In this document: positions 1 through 9,400 of the stretch, piece after piece | Layout of the letters: each line of letters begins with the position of its first letter | How positions within the stretch are numbered: position 1 is the first letter of the stretch | NCBI RefSeq assembly: GCF_011516765.1 | Contig: NZ_JAAABN010000001.1 | Span: 310,001-374,000 of the forward strand | DNA from: Acetobacter sicerae | GTDB taxonomy: Bacteria; Pseudomonadota; Alphaproteobacteria; Acetobacterales; Acetobacteraceae | Reading direction: 5' to 3' | DNA length: 64,000 nucleotides | The notes under the pieces: generated by a model | Database searches by the model: none | What the model saw: only the letters and a program-made list of their open reading frames with translations | What the model was told of the DNA's origin: nothing | Position numbers and translations under genes: made by a program

Positions 1-1
1 T

Positions 2-955
2 GTGACAGAATCCATCACCATCAATACAGCCATCGTTCTGCTCAAGACCATGACCCTGCTGATCTTTGTTTCGGTCGGACTGACGGCGATTCATCCGGAC
101 TACTGGCGCCCTTTCCTGCCCGCTTCAGAAGGCGTCTTCCGCTACGGCATCGGAGGTGTCTTTCGGGCTGCTTCCGTCGTCTTTTTTGCCTATGTCGGTT
201 TTGAGGCTGTCTCGACTGCTTCGACAGAAGCCCGCTCCCCCCGACGCGATATCCCCATCGGTATCATTGGATCGCTCCTGATCTGCACGCTGATCTATCT
301 CTGCGTAGCGTTAGTCCTGACGGGTGTCGTTCCTTGGCGTCAGCTGGATGTGTCTGACCCGCTGGCTCTGGCTGCGGATGCAATCGGGTCGCCGTCCCTG
401 GCGGTGCTGGTGAAGCTTGCTGGAGTGATTGGGCTGTGTTCGGTTCTGTTCGGTCTGCTCTACGGTCAGAGCCGGATCTTTTTCACCATGGCTCAGGACG
501 GCCTTCTGCCGCCCATCTTCAACCGCCTACATCCGCGTTTTCACACCCCGGTCGCAGGCTCTCTGCTTCTGGGCCTGCTGGTGGCACTGGCTACAGCGAC
601 ACTCCCAATCGACATCATCAGTGATCTCGTGAGCATCGGCACGGCAGCAGCATTTGGCGTCGTCAATCTGACTGTCATCAGGGACCGTTCAGTCCGCCCT
701 GAAGCGGAACGTCCTTATCGCGTTCCTCTCGGGGCTATACGGATAGGCCGCCTCTGGCTGGGCCTTACTCCCCTATTGGGCATCTTGTTTGCTGGCGTGA
801 TGATGCTGCCTCTTCTGGTCGAACTGACCAGCGGCATTCTCTCGGGCAATCGACTGCCAGCGATTCTGCTGGGCATATATTTCGCTTCAGGTGCAGTCAT
901 TTACCGTTTTTACGGCCTGTCTCATTCAGAATTGGCCAGAAACCGGAAGATATGA
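2..955 (+). CDS. Amino acid permease (APC superfamily), C-terminal part
   Basis: Inner-membrane amino acid transporter cut by the left edge of the window; 317 residues are visible and the N-terminal helices are missing. The motif VVFFAYVGFEAVSTASTEA (visible residues 59-77), followed by a PRRDIPIGI stretch, is typical of the YfnA/cationic amino acid transporter branch of the APC family, whose members usually have 12-14 helices. At least seven hydrophobic segments follow. The first visible codon (GTG at 2) is probably internal, not a start. Substrate is not readable from sequence. It ends 68 bases before tRNA-Met. Confidence 0.85.
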   Translation: MTESITINTAIVLLKTMTLLIFVSVGLTAIHPDYWRPFLPASEGVFRYGIGGVFRAASVVFFAYVGFEAVSTASTEARSPRRDIPIGIIGSLLICTLIYLCVALVLTGVVPWRQLDVSDPLALAADAIGSPSLAVLVKLAGVIGLCSVLFGLLYGQSRIFFTMAQDGLLPPIFNRLHPRFHTPVAGSLLLGLLVALATATLPIDIISDLVSIGTAAAFGVVNLTVIRDRSVRPEAERPYRVPLGAIRIGRLWLGLTPLLGILFAGVMMLPLLVELTSGILSGNRLPAILLGIYFASGAVIYRFYGLSHSELARNRKI

Positions 956-1023
956 CGTTATGAAGCCTGATATGGGTTGACGCCGCCGTCACATCTGGAT
1001 ATTTCAGCGCTCACCGGCGCGAT

Positions 1024-1098
1024 GGCGGTGTAGCTCAGCGGTAGAGCAGGGGAATCATAATCCCTTGGTCGGCGGTTCAAATCCGTCCACCGCTACCA
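1024..1098 (+). tRNA. tRNA-Met (anticodon CAT)
   Basis: A full cloverleaf can be drawn: acceptor GGCGGTG pairs with CACCGCT (one G-T pair), D stem GCTC/GAGC, anticodon stem GGGGA/TCCCT with loop ATCATAA (anticodon CAT), T stem GGCGG/CCGTC with loop TTCAAAT, and an encoded CCA end. The first acceptor pair is not the mismatch expected of an initiator tRNA. It resembles the alphaproteobacterial elongator Met tRNA; the lysidine-type Ile tRNA also carries CAT and is not fully excluded. Confidence 0.93.
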
Positions 1099-1444
1099 TC
1101 GGCCGGTTCTTTTCCAGAAATATCAGTAAGCTTTCTGTAATTAGCCACACTTGGAAACTATGGTGGCTGACCTTCTGTATGTAGGTTTTCCAGTTCTGCG
1201 CATAGCCAATGAAATCATAAAACCGGATTTCATTGCTCTGGCAGCGAATGCAACATGCGGTTCGAAACTGTCATTATAATGGCCGGGCCACTTACTTCTA
1301 CGACGGCGTGATCGCGATCATCATTCGTTGCACAGGACAAGCACAGATATATAGCACTGACTTTGGTGAATATTAGAAGCACGAACTGGCAGGAATTCGT
1401 TTCCATAAGATCCAACAGGCTGAGGACACCTCAGGGCTATTGGT
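1099..1444. other. Intergenic stretch without a recognised gene
   Basis: About 345 bases between tRNA-Met and the end of the Wzy-like gene. Only short open frames with no recognisable protein character occur on either strand. Base composition moves from GC-rich to AT-rich here, so this may be the edge of an inserted segment. No convincing terminator or promoter was found. Confidence 0.4.
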
Positions 1445-2716
1445 TCAAGAATTTTTTTCTGAAGATGACAGTTTAAAGCTTGCACCATAAAGAAACCATA
1501 AAAGTGAAGCCGTTTTGATGGTAAAGACAGAAGCTCCGACGCATAAAGAAGTCGCAAAATATACTGAGACACACATCCTCATAATACCTGCAACACGATT
1601 TGGCATGGACGTAAATGAAAAAGAAATCAAATACACCAAGGCAAAAATTATTCCCAGATTATTAGAGATATAAGCATAACCCGTATCAGCCGTATAAACT
1701 GGAGAAACAGCAAGCGCCATCCAGTGCGAAACATCCCAGTAATCCAGAACTCGTCCGGAAAAAAGCAGCCTTCCAGAAAAATCGTCACTCGTGATACTGG
1801 GGAGCCAGCCGCTTATTTCATTCATAGAACCAACGACCGTCAATAAGACCATTACACAGACGGGAATTAGAAAAGCAATGAGAGCTGATTGAGCAAAAGG
1901 CGTAACGCGCAATATCAGCATCACCAGGCAGCAACCTGTTGCAAAACGGGAATCTGAAAGAACGATCAGTAAGGCGACAATTAGAAACAAACCAATGTTT
2001 CGATTACCCGGAGAATTTTTATAGGTCGCAAGACACCAGCCAAAAAGAATTGCTGCAAGATTACCAACGGAATCAGGCTCAAGAAAAACTGAAGAAATTC
2101 TGTGTCCACCAAAAATTTGCGGGAAATACAATCGACTGGCGCTTCCCCTATTTCCAGACAGATAAAGATTGGTTCCACTATAGTTTACAGTATCAGAAGA
2201 AAGAGCGCCCTTCTGGACATAATACTGCCAAACATTGAAAACATCACCAAACTGAATAGGTGCCAAAAACTCAAAAATAGCAAACACGATTGTAATGGAA
2301 ATTATAGTATGCAAACATTTATTAACCTGAAAAATGTTTGTCTTGTATCCAATCTGCCAGAATATACAGGCAATAGCAAAATCATGAATGATCTTCAGGC
2401 TTAAACTTGGATTTATGAGCTTTGCGCCGACCATATAAGCAATTGACAAAGCTCCTATTACAGCGACTTTACGACTGATATCGTGCCGGATAACTATAAA
2501 TCCAGCCAACATAATGGCTAGCTCTACTACAGCAACCAAAGATGCGTTAACGTATATCCAACCACGTGTATTAATAAAACATAGAATAATATTAAAGGCT
2601 ACTGACAAAACAACGAGCCAGGAACCAAAATTCATTCGAGAGGAGCTTTTCGGACGCAAACCCGTCATAAAGGAATTTCCGCGTGGGGGTATCCCCTGCA
2701 TTATGGCACCACTCAC
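1445..2716 (-). CDS. Wzy/O-antigen ligase-like membrane protein
   Basis: A 423-residue protein with about ten or more hydrophobic segments starting near residue 30, as in O-antigen polymerases (Wzy) and O-antigen ligases (WaaL). These link sugar repeat units on undecaprenyl carriers at the periplasmic face of the inner membrane. The central stretch RISSVFLEPDSVGNLAA after a Tyr-rich loop resembles the conserved Glu-Pro region before a helix in Wzy-type polymerases. The gene is AT-rich compared with the housekeeping genes around it and follows the acyltransferase gene by about 40 bases on the same strand, so they are probably cotranscribed. Polymerase versus ligase cannot be decided by eye. 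An internal Met at residue 28 is an alternative start. Confidence 0.65.
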   Translation of the reverse strand: MSGAIMQGIPPRGNSFMTGLRPKSSSRMNFGSWLVVLSVAFNIILCFINTRGWIYVNASLVAVVELAIMLAGFIVIRHDISRKVAVIGALSIAYMVGAKLINPSLSLKIIHDFAIACIFWQIGYKTNIFQVNKCLHTIISITIVFAIFEFLAPIQFGDVFNVWQYYVQKGALSSDTVNYSGTNLYLSGNRGSASRLYFPQIFGGHRISSVFLEPDSVGNLAAILFGWCLATYKNSPGNRNIGLFLIVALLIVLSDSRFATGCCLVMLILRVTPFAQSALIAFLIPVCVMVLLTVVGSMNEISGWLPSITSDDFSGRLLFSGRVLDYWDVSHWMALAVSPVYTADTGYAYISNNLGIIFALVYLISFSFTSMPNRVAGIMRMCVSVYFATSLCVGASVFTIKTASLLWFLYGASFKLSSSEKNS

Positions 2717-2756
2717 AGTAGCTTCCTTCTAATGAATGTACTCAACAAACAGAAAC

Positions 2757-3863
2757 CTAGCCACTGCTTCGCATCGTTCTGGCAATAGTACGTCCCAGAG
2801 AGTGCAATGGGAGCTCTATAACCCGATAGGTAAAACACGACAAAATCAGGGTCATCAAAAAAGTGCTCAATACGAGCAGAATTTGCGTTGATACAGGGCT
2901 TTCGAGAAGACCTTTTTCGCCCCAAACCTTCATAAAAACGGAAAACAAAACCAGCATAAGCTGAAGATGGAGAAGATAAATACTATAAGATAATTCCCCC
3001 ATATTCACCAAAAATCTTGAATTTAAAAATTTCATATCCTTTCCAAAGAAGTAAATATTGCGTATAAGAAAAAAAGAAAATATCGTTTCAAAAATATCAA
3101 ATACATTTTCTCTAAAATGCATATTACTAAAGACGAACCGATCGCACATTAACATTATAAAACACCCCACAGTTACCCACGGATAGTGCTTTTTAGGAGC
3201 GGGGAAAATTGTAATGAGCGTTCCCAGACAAAAAGCAAGAGCAAACTGCGGCCCCAGACCATCAGGGAAAGGAAACAAGGCGATTAAAAAACATACAATC
3301 AACAGGACTGATCTATATCTTTGTTTTCTCAAAACAATCAGCATAAATGGATAAATAACGGAAAATAATAATTCCACACGCAATGACCACATGGGACCAT
3401 TGTACCGTGTAAAAACGCCCATAAGGGCGAGAAACACGCGATGAATATCGATTGGCGTTGATAAATTTCTGGCAAGCCAGTCAACAACAGACGCATAAGA
3501 AATGGTCTGTCGAACAGACCACAGACATAGCAAAGATAACCCTACAGAAAACCAGAGCAATGGATATATGCGAAATGCACGCTGAACGTAGAACGCTCCA
3601 ATAAACCGCCAGGATGGTTTATCCATCTTTCTCAAGGCCAATGACAAAACGCAGCCACTCAGGACAAAAAACACAAGGACAGCGGCTTCAGCATTAAAAA
3701 GAGAAGAAAAAATCCACCACCCAGTAGGTATATTCTCTTTCTTATAATGAAAAACCTGAACAGCATGCCCTATCAAAACAAACAAGCAGGCAATTCCACG
3801 AACGGAAGTCAATTGAACCAAATAATTACTTGGCTCAGGTGGAATAACATCCAATTTCTCCAT
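2757..3863 (-). CDS. Acyltransferase family 3 (OafA/ExoZ-like)
   Basis: A 368-residue integral membrane acyltransferase of the type that O-acetylates surface polysaccharides using cytoplasmic acyl-CoA. The family signature is at the N terminus: SVRGIACLFVLIGH (residues 20-33), with the conserved Arg22 and catalytic-type His33. A second conserved region, FVLSGCVLSLAL, follows near residue 80, then YVQRAFRIYPLLW. About ten hydrophobic helices cover the rest. The ATG at 3863 is preceded by GAGG with 8-base spacing. It is first gene of a two-gene unit with the Wzy-like gene, which suggests decoration and polymerisation of the same glycan. The DNA is AT-rich, consistent with lateral acquisition. 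Confidence 0.85.
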   Translation of the reverse strand: MEKLDVIPPEPSNYLVQLTSVRGIACLFVLIGHAVQVFHYKKENIPTGWWIFSSLFNAEAAVLVFFVLSGCVLSLALRKMDKPSWRFIGAFYVQRAFRIYPLLWFSVGLSLLCLWSVRQTISYASVVDWLARNLSTPIDIHRVFLALMGVFTRYNGPMWSLRVELLFSVIYPFMLIVLRKQRYRSVLLIVCFLIALFPFPDGLGPQFALAFCLGTLITIFPAPKKHYPWVTVGCFIMLMCDRFVFSNMHFRENVFDIFETIFSFFLIRNIYFFGKDMKFLNSRFLVNMGELSYSIYLLHLQLMLVLFSVFMKVWGEKGLLESPVSTQILLVLSTFLMTLILSCFTYRVIELPLHSLGRTIARTMRSSG

Positions 3864-3934
3864 TAATCTTACCTCTGTAAAATCGTCTTCAAAATATTAT
3901 TTTGTTAGATCTTGCAGACAGATCAAAACGAATT

Positions 3935-4075
3935 TCAATCCGGCGCAGGATAACTGCGAGGATAAATAATCTCACTAGCAGGCCCTGGAGGATGAGGCGT
4001 GCCTTTTTTACCGCACCCCGCGAGAGGCAGCGTGATGCAGACGAGCGCCAACAGCGCTGTAAATCGCCGGGTCAT
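3935..4075 (-). CDS. Small LptM-like lipoprotein (46 aa)
   Basis: Reading the minus strand from 4075 gives a 46-residue protein starting [20 protein letters not shown], then Cys21 and KKGTPHPP. This is a signal peptide with a lipobox (Leu-Ala-Gly-Cys), followed by the Gly-Lys-Lys-Gly and Pro-rich tail typical of the small lipoprotein family (LPAM/LptM, E. coli YifL) that helps assembly of the LptD-LptE translocon. Its ATG overlaps the argH stop codon in a TGATG arrangement, so translation is probably coupled to argH. The same order, argH then a tiny lipoprotein gene, is common in Proteobacteria. Short length makes it easy to miss in automated calls. Confidence 0.82.
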   Translation of the reverse strand: MTRRFTALLALVCITLPLAGCGKKGTPHPPGPASEIIYPRSYPAPD

Positions 4076-5526
4076 CAATTGCTCTGCTCCTTTCCAAGCC
4101 GCTCAAGCCAGGCCTCGGCTTCCCGACGCACATTAGTTCCCGCCGTCCCGCCTTCACTCACACGCGAGGCAATCGACGCCTCCACGGTCAGAACGGAATA
4201 AATATCCTGTGTAATACCCGGCTCAACGGACTGCATTTCCGCAAGGCTCAGATCAGACAGATCGACACCCTTCTTTTCCGCCATAGCCACCAACTGACCG
4301 GTGACATGATGAGCCGTGCGGAACGGCACCTTGAGAACACGAACAAGCCAGTCTGCAAGATCCGTAGCGGTCGAGAACCCGGAACCGGCATATTTGCGCA
4401 TCTGGTCAACATTCGCAGTCAGATCACGCACCATGCCGTCACACGCAGCAAGCGTAAGCGCCATCGCTTCCGTCGCCTCAAACACAGGAACCTTGTCCTC
4501 CTGCATGTCCTTGGCATAGGCGAGCGGCAGGCCCTTCATCACTGTCAGCAGGCTCACCATCGAGCCCAGCACGCGACCGACCTTGGCGCGCGCCAGCTCA
4601 GCGGCGTCCGGGTTGCGCTTCTGCGGCATGATGGAGGAGCCGGTGGTGAAGGCGTCCGTCAGGCGGATGAAGCTGAACGGTGACGAACACCAGATGACAA
4701 TCTCTTCGGCAAAACGGGACAGGTGCATCGCCATGATCGAGAGTGCGGAGAGATATTCGAGCGCGAAGTCACGGTCCGACACGGAATCGAGCGAATTGGC
4801 GGTCGGACGGTCAAACCCGAGCGCAGCCGCCGTCATCTTGCGGTCAATGGGGAAAGACGTTCCGGCGAGAGCGGCTGACCCGAGCGGGCACTCGTTCAGA
4901 CGCTTGCGGGCATCCGCCAGACGACCGCGATCACGCGACAGCATCTCGACATAGGCCAGCAGGTGATGACCGAACGTGACCGGCTGGGCGGTCTGGAGAT
5001 GTGTGAAACCGGGCATCGCCGTGTCGGCATATTCCAGAGCACGCGTGGCGAGTGAGCGCATCAGCGCTTCGACCTGCCCGCTGATCCCGTCGATGGCGTC
5101 GCGCACCCAGAGGCGGAAATCCGTCGCCACCTGATCGTTACGGGACCGACCGGTGTGCAGGCGCTTGCCCGCCTCGCCGATCCGGTCGCTCAGACGCGCC
5201 TCGATATTCATATGGATGTCTTCGAGCGCCTCATCGAACGGGAACGATCCAGCTTCGATCTCCGCGCCGATTTCGGTCAGGCCGCGTTTGATGGCGGCTT
5301 CATCGTCAGCACTGATGATGCCGACCTTCTTCAGCATGGCGGCATGAGCCAGCGATCCGGCGATATCCTGCCGCCACATGACCTTGTCGAAACCGATGGA
5401 TGCGTTGATCTCGCGCATGATCGCGGACGGGCCACCAGCGAACCGGCCGCCCCACTGCACATTTGCGCTATTTTCTGTCGGGCTTTCTGTCGGCTTGCTC
5501 ACTGCGTTCTGCTCGTCCACACTCAT
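4075..5526 (-). CDS. argH: Argininosuccinate lyase
   Basis: Cytoplasmic enzyme of the last step of arginine synthesis, splitting argininosuccinate into arginine and fumarate. 483 residues from the ATG at 5526, close to the family norm of about 460-470 plus a short polar N-terminal extension. Visible motifs: [12 protein letters not shown] (about 125-136), [11 protein letters not shown] with the catalytic-type His (about 176), and the fumarate-lyase signature [11 protein letters not shown] (296-306). The start is chosen because GAGG lies six bases upstream; a GTG six codons earlier (5544) has no such site. The gene is coupled to the lipoprotein gene downstream and its start lies only 3 bases from the start of divergent tlpA. 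Confidence 0.95.
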   Translation of the reverse strand: MSVDEQNAVSKPTESPTENSANVQWGGRFAGGPSAIMREINASIGFDKVMWRQDIAGSLAHAAMLKKVGIISADDEAAIKRGLTEIGAEIEAGSFPFDEALEDIHMNIEARLSDRIGEAGKRLHTGRSRNDQVATDFRLWVRDAIDGISGQVEALMRSLATRALEYADTAMPGFTHLQTAQPVTFGHHLLAYVEMLSRDRGRLADARKRLNECPLGSAALAGTSFPIDRKMTAAALGFDRPTANSLDSVSDRDFALEYLSALSIMAMHLSRFAEEIVIWCSSPFSFIRLTDAFTTGSSIMPQKRNPDAAELARAKVGRVLGSMVSLLTVMKGLPLAYAKDMQEDKVPVFEATEAMALTLAACDGMVRDLTANVDQMRKYAGSGFSTATDLADWLVRVLKVPFRTAHHVTGQLVAMAEKKGVDLSDLSLAEMQSVEPGITQDIYSVLTVEASIASRVSEGGTAGTNVRREAEAWLERLGKEQSN

Positions 5527-5529
5527 CAA

Positions 5530-6126
5530 ATGCCTCAACATCACTTTCGCCCCCGCGTCTCGTCCGCGAAACTGAAACTGCAGCGGCGTTCCATTCTCAT
5601 GCTGGCCGGCACCCTAGTCGCAGGCATGACGCCGCGCAAACCTCTTCGTGCACAAGGTATCACGGATACTCCGCTTTCGCTGTCAACGCTGACAAAAGAA
5701 TCTCCCCAGCCTCTGACAGGACAGACCATCACAGACAGGGATGGTGCTGAGCACTCTCTGGAAGATTTCCGAGGCAGGCCGACGATCGTGCATCTGTGGG
5801 CGACATGGTGCGGCCCATGCATCAGCGAACTCCCTGCCCTCGCCCGAATCATGCCTTCACTGACGGCAGGCGGCATGGCCGTGGTCCCTGTTTCGGTCGA
5901 TCACCGAGGCCCCGAAGTCGTCCTGCCTTTTCTCAAAAAACTGCATATGGAGGATTTTTCTTCCTACTATGATCAGAGGCGGGCCATACCGGCCAGCCTT
6001 GAGGAAAGCAGCCTGCCGCTGACCCTTTTTCTCAACGCACAGGCAGAGCTGGTCTGCCGTCACGCAGGCCCTCTTCTGTGGAACACTCCGGACGCAGTCG
6101 CTATTCTGCTGCGCCTGATGACATGA
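5530..6126 (+). CDS. TlpA-like thioredoxin-fold protein
   Basis: A 198-residue redoxin. The N terminus has a basic patch (LQRR, residues 17-20) and a hydrophobic stretch to about 32, ending near LRAQG, which looks like a signal peptide with possible Tat character. The thioredoxin motif is [16 protein letters not shown] with Cys94 and Cys97. Such proteins act in the periplasm as thiol reductases for cytochrome c maturation or oxidase assembly. The start is uncertain: ATG 5530 lacks a clear ribosome binding site and the next Met (5599) would remove the basic patch. It overlaps the Mop gene leader and is probably cotranscribed with it. Confidence 0.82.
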   Translation: MPQHHFRPRVSSAKLKLQRRSILMLAGTLVAGMTPRKPLRAQGITDTPLSLSTLTKESPQPLTGQTITDRDGAEHSLEDFRGRPTIVHLWATWCGPCISELPALARIMPSLTAGGMAVVPVSVDHRGPEVVLPFLKKLHMEDFSSYYDQRRAIPASLEESSLPLTLFLNAQAELVCRHAGPLLWNTPDAVAILLRLMT

Positions 6127-6137
6127 AGGACACCACC

Positions 6138-6347
6138 ATGAAACTCAGCGCACGCAACCAGATCCGCGGCACGGTGACGGCCATTGCCAAAGGCGCCACC
6201 ACGTCTCACGTCAGCATCGACATCGGTGGGACAACGGTCATGGCCGCCATTACCAATGAAGCCGTGGCCGATCTGGACCTGACAGTCGGCAAGCCTGCCT
6301 ACGCCGTGATCAAGGCGTCCGATGTGATGGTCGGCGTGGAAGACTGA
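6138..6347 (+). CDS. Molybdopterin/molybdate-binding TOBE (Mop) protein
   Basis: A 69-residue single-domain protein. Residues 1-66, with N-terminal LSARNQIRGTV and the ending YAVIKASDVMVGV, match the Mop/TOBE fold that binds molybdate or tungstate as small oligomers in the cytoplasm. Such molbindins buffer molybdate for cofactor synthesis, which would suit molybdenum dehydrogenases of acetic acid bacteria, though none is in the window. The start at 6138 is preceded by GAAGGA with seven-base spacing; it lies 12 bases past the tlpA stop. Confidence 0.88.
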   Translation: MKLSARNQIRGTVTAIAKGATTSHVSIDIGGTTVMAAITNEAVADLDLTVGKPAYAVIKASDVMVGVED

Positions 6348-6392
6348 ACCGCCATAAACGTGGCGTTGGCGACGCCGCATTGGACCACAAAC

Positions 6393-6421
6393 TTGACCGG
6401 GCCGGTTGGTCCTCTTCATAA
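6393..6421 (+). promoter_or_regulatory. Probable ileS promoter and leader hairpin
   Basis: TTGACC (6393-6398), a 17-base spacer and TCATAA (6416-6421) fit a sigma-70-type promoter 70 bases before ileS. Immediately downstream an 8-base inverted repeat, ACGTCCTG (6421-6428) and CAGGACGT (6442-6449), could form a leader hairpin. Both are visual matches only. Confidence 0.45.
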
Positions 6422-6489
6422 CGTCCTGCCCCTTACCGGGACAGGACGTAAGTCCATCATGAATTTTAGCGAATGACCAAGCGGGAACG

Positions 6490-9396
6490 ATGACCGGATC
6501 GGACAAGACGAACACGAGCAACGCTGAGGCAGACGGTTTTCGCGATACCGTTTTCCTACCGAAGACCTCGTTTCCCATGCGCGGCAATCTGCCGAAAAGG
6601 GAGCCGGAACTGCTCGCCCGATGGCAGGAACTGGATCTCGACGGCAAAATTCTCGCCCAGAGCGAAGGCCGGCCGCTGTTCGTGCTGCATGATGGCCCTC
6701 CCTACGCCAATGGCAACCTGCATATCGGCCACGCCCTGAACAAGATCCTCAAGGACGTGATTAACCGCAGCCACCGCATGACAGGCTTTGCCGTCCATTA
6801 TGTTCCCGGCTGGGACTGTCATGGCCTTCCCATCGAGTGGAAGGTTGAAGAGGAATACCGCAAGGCGAAACGCGACAAGGATTCCATTCCTGTCCTCCAG
6901 TTCCGTGGCGAATGCCGTGCGTGGGCCGCGAAATGGCTCGACGTGCAGATGGGCGAATTCCAGCGGCTCGGCGTGCAGGGCGAATGGAACCACCGCTATT
7001 CCACAATGGACTACAGCTCAGAGTCCGCCATCGTTGGGGAAATCGGCAAGTTCCTGCTGAACGGCGCTCTGTATCGCGGCCTGCGCCCGGTCATGTGGAG
7101 CCCGGTCGAAAAGACGGCATTGGCGGAAGCCGAGATCGAATATCACGATCACAAGTCCACGACGATCTACGTCGCCTTCCCGATCATCACGGACCCGACT
7201 TCGGCTGAGGCGCTCCGCGATGTGTCCGCCGTCATCTGGACGACCACCCCGTGGACAATTCCGGCCAACCGCGCCATCGCCTATAACCCGGAAATCACCT
7301 ACGTCGTGCTTCGAGCCGACGAGACTGCGGCTGATGCGGCCATCGCGCCCGGTATGAAGCTGCTGGTCGCCGAGCGCCTTGTCGAGCAGGTCTGCAAGGA
7401 TTGCGGCATCCTTGAGCACCATATTCTCTACACCATGCCCGGTTCCGCCCTGAACGGAGGCATCGCATCGCATCCTCTGCGAGGTCAGGGATATGACTTC
7501 GACGTGCCTTTGCTGGCCGCCGAGTATGTCACTGACGACGCTGGCACGGGACTGGTGCACATCGCGCCGTCGCATGGAGAGGATGACTTCGCAGTCGGCA
7601 AGGCGAATGGGATCGAAATCCCTGAACTGATTGCGGACGATGGTCGTTACGTAGATCGCGTGCCACTGTTTGCTGGCACGCATGTGTTCAAGGCGGCTGA
7701 TCCGGTCTGCGCCGCGCTTTCCGAAAGCATGACCAGGGCCGTGGAAGAGGATATCGCGCCAAACGGTCTTCTCGCGCGTGGTGAACTTGTTCATTCCTAC
7801 CCGCACTCATGGCGGTCACGGAAACCGATCATCTACCGCGCCACGCCGCAGTGGTTCATCCGCATGGATGGCGAAAACCGGATTCGCGAGAAAGCGCTTC
7901 GTGCACTTGGGGATGTCACTTTCGTTCCGGCACAGGCCCGTAACCGTCTGACCTCCATGGTCGCAGATCGCCCGGACTGGTGCATTTCGCGTCAGCGTGC
8001 ATGGGGTGTGCCCATCGCGGTATTCGTGAACAGACAGACCGGCGAAGTCCTGCGTGACGCCGCTGTCATGGAACGTATCGTGGCAGCCTTCCGCGAGGAG
8101 GGTGCGGACGCCTGGTATGACAGCGACCCGTCGCGCTTCCTCGGCAACGAGTATAACGCCGCTGACTTTGAGCAGGTTTTCGACGTTGTCGATGTCTGGT
8201 TTGAAAGCGGTTCGACCCATTCGTTCGTGCTGAACCAGCCCGGTCTGCGTTTCCCAGCCGACCTGTATCTGGAAGGCTCCGACCAGCATCGCGGCTGGTT
8301 CCAGTCCTCCCTACTGGAGAGCGTCGGCACACGAGGCGTCGCCCCTTACAGGACGCTTGTGACCAACGGCTTCGTGCTCGACGAGCAGGGCCGCAAGATG
8401 TCGAAATCGCTGGGCAACGTTATCGCCCCGCAGGATGTGAACGATTCGCTCGGCGCTGATATCCTGCGTCTGTGGGTGATGAATTCCGACACCAATGAAG
8501 ACCTTCGCATCGGCAAGGAAATCCTCAAGCAGCAGGGTGAGCTCTATCGCCGCCTGCGTAATACTCTTCGCTGGCTGCTTGGCGCGCTGGAAGGTTACAC
8601 GGATGCGGAAGCTGTTCCGTATGAAGAACTGCCCGAGCTTGAGAAATGGGTGCTGCATCGCCTGACCGAATTCGACGGTATGATGCGTCAGGCCGTCGAG
8701 ACGCATGAATGGGTTGGCGTCTACCCTGCCCTGCACGGTTTCTGCACCACCGACCTTTCCGCCTTCTATTTCGACGTCCGCAAGGATGTCATCTACTGCG
8801 ACGGCAAGGACAGTCTGCGTCGTCGTGCGGCCCGCACGGTGCTGGATGTGCTGCATCGGTGCCTCGCCACGTGGCTGGCCCCTGTGCTGGTCTTCACGGC
8901 TGACGATGCATGGACCGCCCGCTTTGGCAAAGACTCATCCGTGCATCTGGAATCCTTCCCTGTCGTTCCGGAAGAATGGAACGACCCGGAACTCGGCGAT
9001 CGCTGGACAACCCTGCGTGCTGTCCGCCGCATCATCACCACGGAGATCGAAACCGCCCGTCGGTCAGGGCAGATCGGCTCTTCCCTACAGGCGGCGGTCG
9101 AGCTGCCGGTCTATGAAGACCAGATCTCTCTGTTTGACAGTGTAGACTGGACCGATCTCGCTATTGTTTCGCAAGCTGAATTCTCCATTATCCCGGAGAC
9201 AGCGCCCCAGCCTGAAAACGGTGCGGGTATTCCGTGTGGTGTCCCTGTCGTGAGCGTGGCGGAAGGTGAAAAATGCGTCCGTTGCTGGAAGATTCTGCCT
9301 GAAGTAGGGCAGAACGCGGCATATCCGACGCTGTGCGTGCGCTGTGCGGATGTGGTCGCAAACGGTCTGTTCTGCGCGCCAGCGGCTGGCGACTGA
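6490..9396 (+). CDS. ileS: Isoleucine--tRNA ligase
   Basis: Class I aminoacyl-tRNA synthetase charging tRNA-Ile, 968 residues, a normal length for the bacterial enzyme with a C-terminal zinc finger. HIGH is at residues 78-81 in the stretch PYANGNLHIGHALN, KMSKS at 636-640, the editing (CP1) insertion lies between, with TTPWTIPANRAI and HIAPSHGEDDF motifs. The tail carries two CVRC pairs (about 929-932 and 949-952) that would bind zinc. The start MTGSDK is preceded by AGCGGGAACG. lspA begins five bases after the stop, so ileS-lspA-bamF is one operon, the usual ileS-lspA arrangement. Confidence 0.98.
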   Translation: MTGSDKTNTSNAEADGFRDTVFLPKTSFPMRGNLPKREPELLARWQELDLDGKILAQSEGRPLFVLHDGPPYANGNLHIGHALNKILKDVINRSHRMTGFAVHYVPGWDCHGLPIEWKVEEEYRKAKRDKDSIPVLQFRGECRAWAAKWLDVQMGEFQRLGVQGEWNHRYSTMDYSSESAIVGEIGKFLLNGALYRGLRPVMWSPVEKTALAEAEIEYHDHKSTTIYVAFPIITDPTSAEALRDVSAVIWTTTPWTIPANRAIAYNPEITYVVLRADETAADAAIAPGMKLLVAERLVEQVCKDCGILEHHILYTMPGSALNGGIASHPLRGQGYDFDVPLLAAEYVTDDAGTGLVHIAPSHGEDDFAVGKANGIEIPELIADDGRYVDRVPLFAGTHVFKAADPVCAALSESMTRAVEEDIAPNGLLARGELVHSYPHSWRSRKPIIYRATPQWFIRMDGENRIREKALRALGDVTFVPAQARNRLTSMVADRPDWCISRQRAWGVPIAVFVNRQTGEVLRDAAVMERIVAAFREEGADAWYDSDPSRFLGNEYNAADFEQVFDVVDVWFESGSTHSFVLNQPGLRFPADLYLEGSDQHRGWFQSSLLESVGTRGVAPYRTLVTNGFVLDEQGRKMSKSLGNVIAPQDVNDSLGADILRLWVMNSDTNEDLRIGKEILKQQGELYRRLRNTLRWLLGALEGYTDAEAVPYEELPELEKWVLHRLTEFDGMMRQAVETHEWVGVYPALHGFCTTDLSAFYFDVRKDVIYCDGKDSLRRRAARTVLDVLHRCLATWLAPVLVFTADDAWTARFGKDSSVHLESFPVVPEEWNDPELGDRWTTLRAVRRIITTEIETARRSGQIGSSLQAAVELPVYEDQISLFDSVDWTDLAIVSQAEFSIIPETAPQPENGAGIPCGVPVVSVAEGEKCVRCWKILPEVGQNAAYPTLCVRCADVVANGLFCAPAAGD

Positions 9397-9400
9397 GAGA

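Noticed and set aside
1230..1572. Possible transposase remnant between tRNA-Met and the Wzy-like gene
   Set aside because: Short frames were inspected on both strands but no transposase motif could be recognised.
7018..7806. A 262-codon antisense frame within ileS
   Set aside because: Shadow of ileS, no recognisable domain and no start signal.
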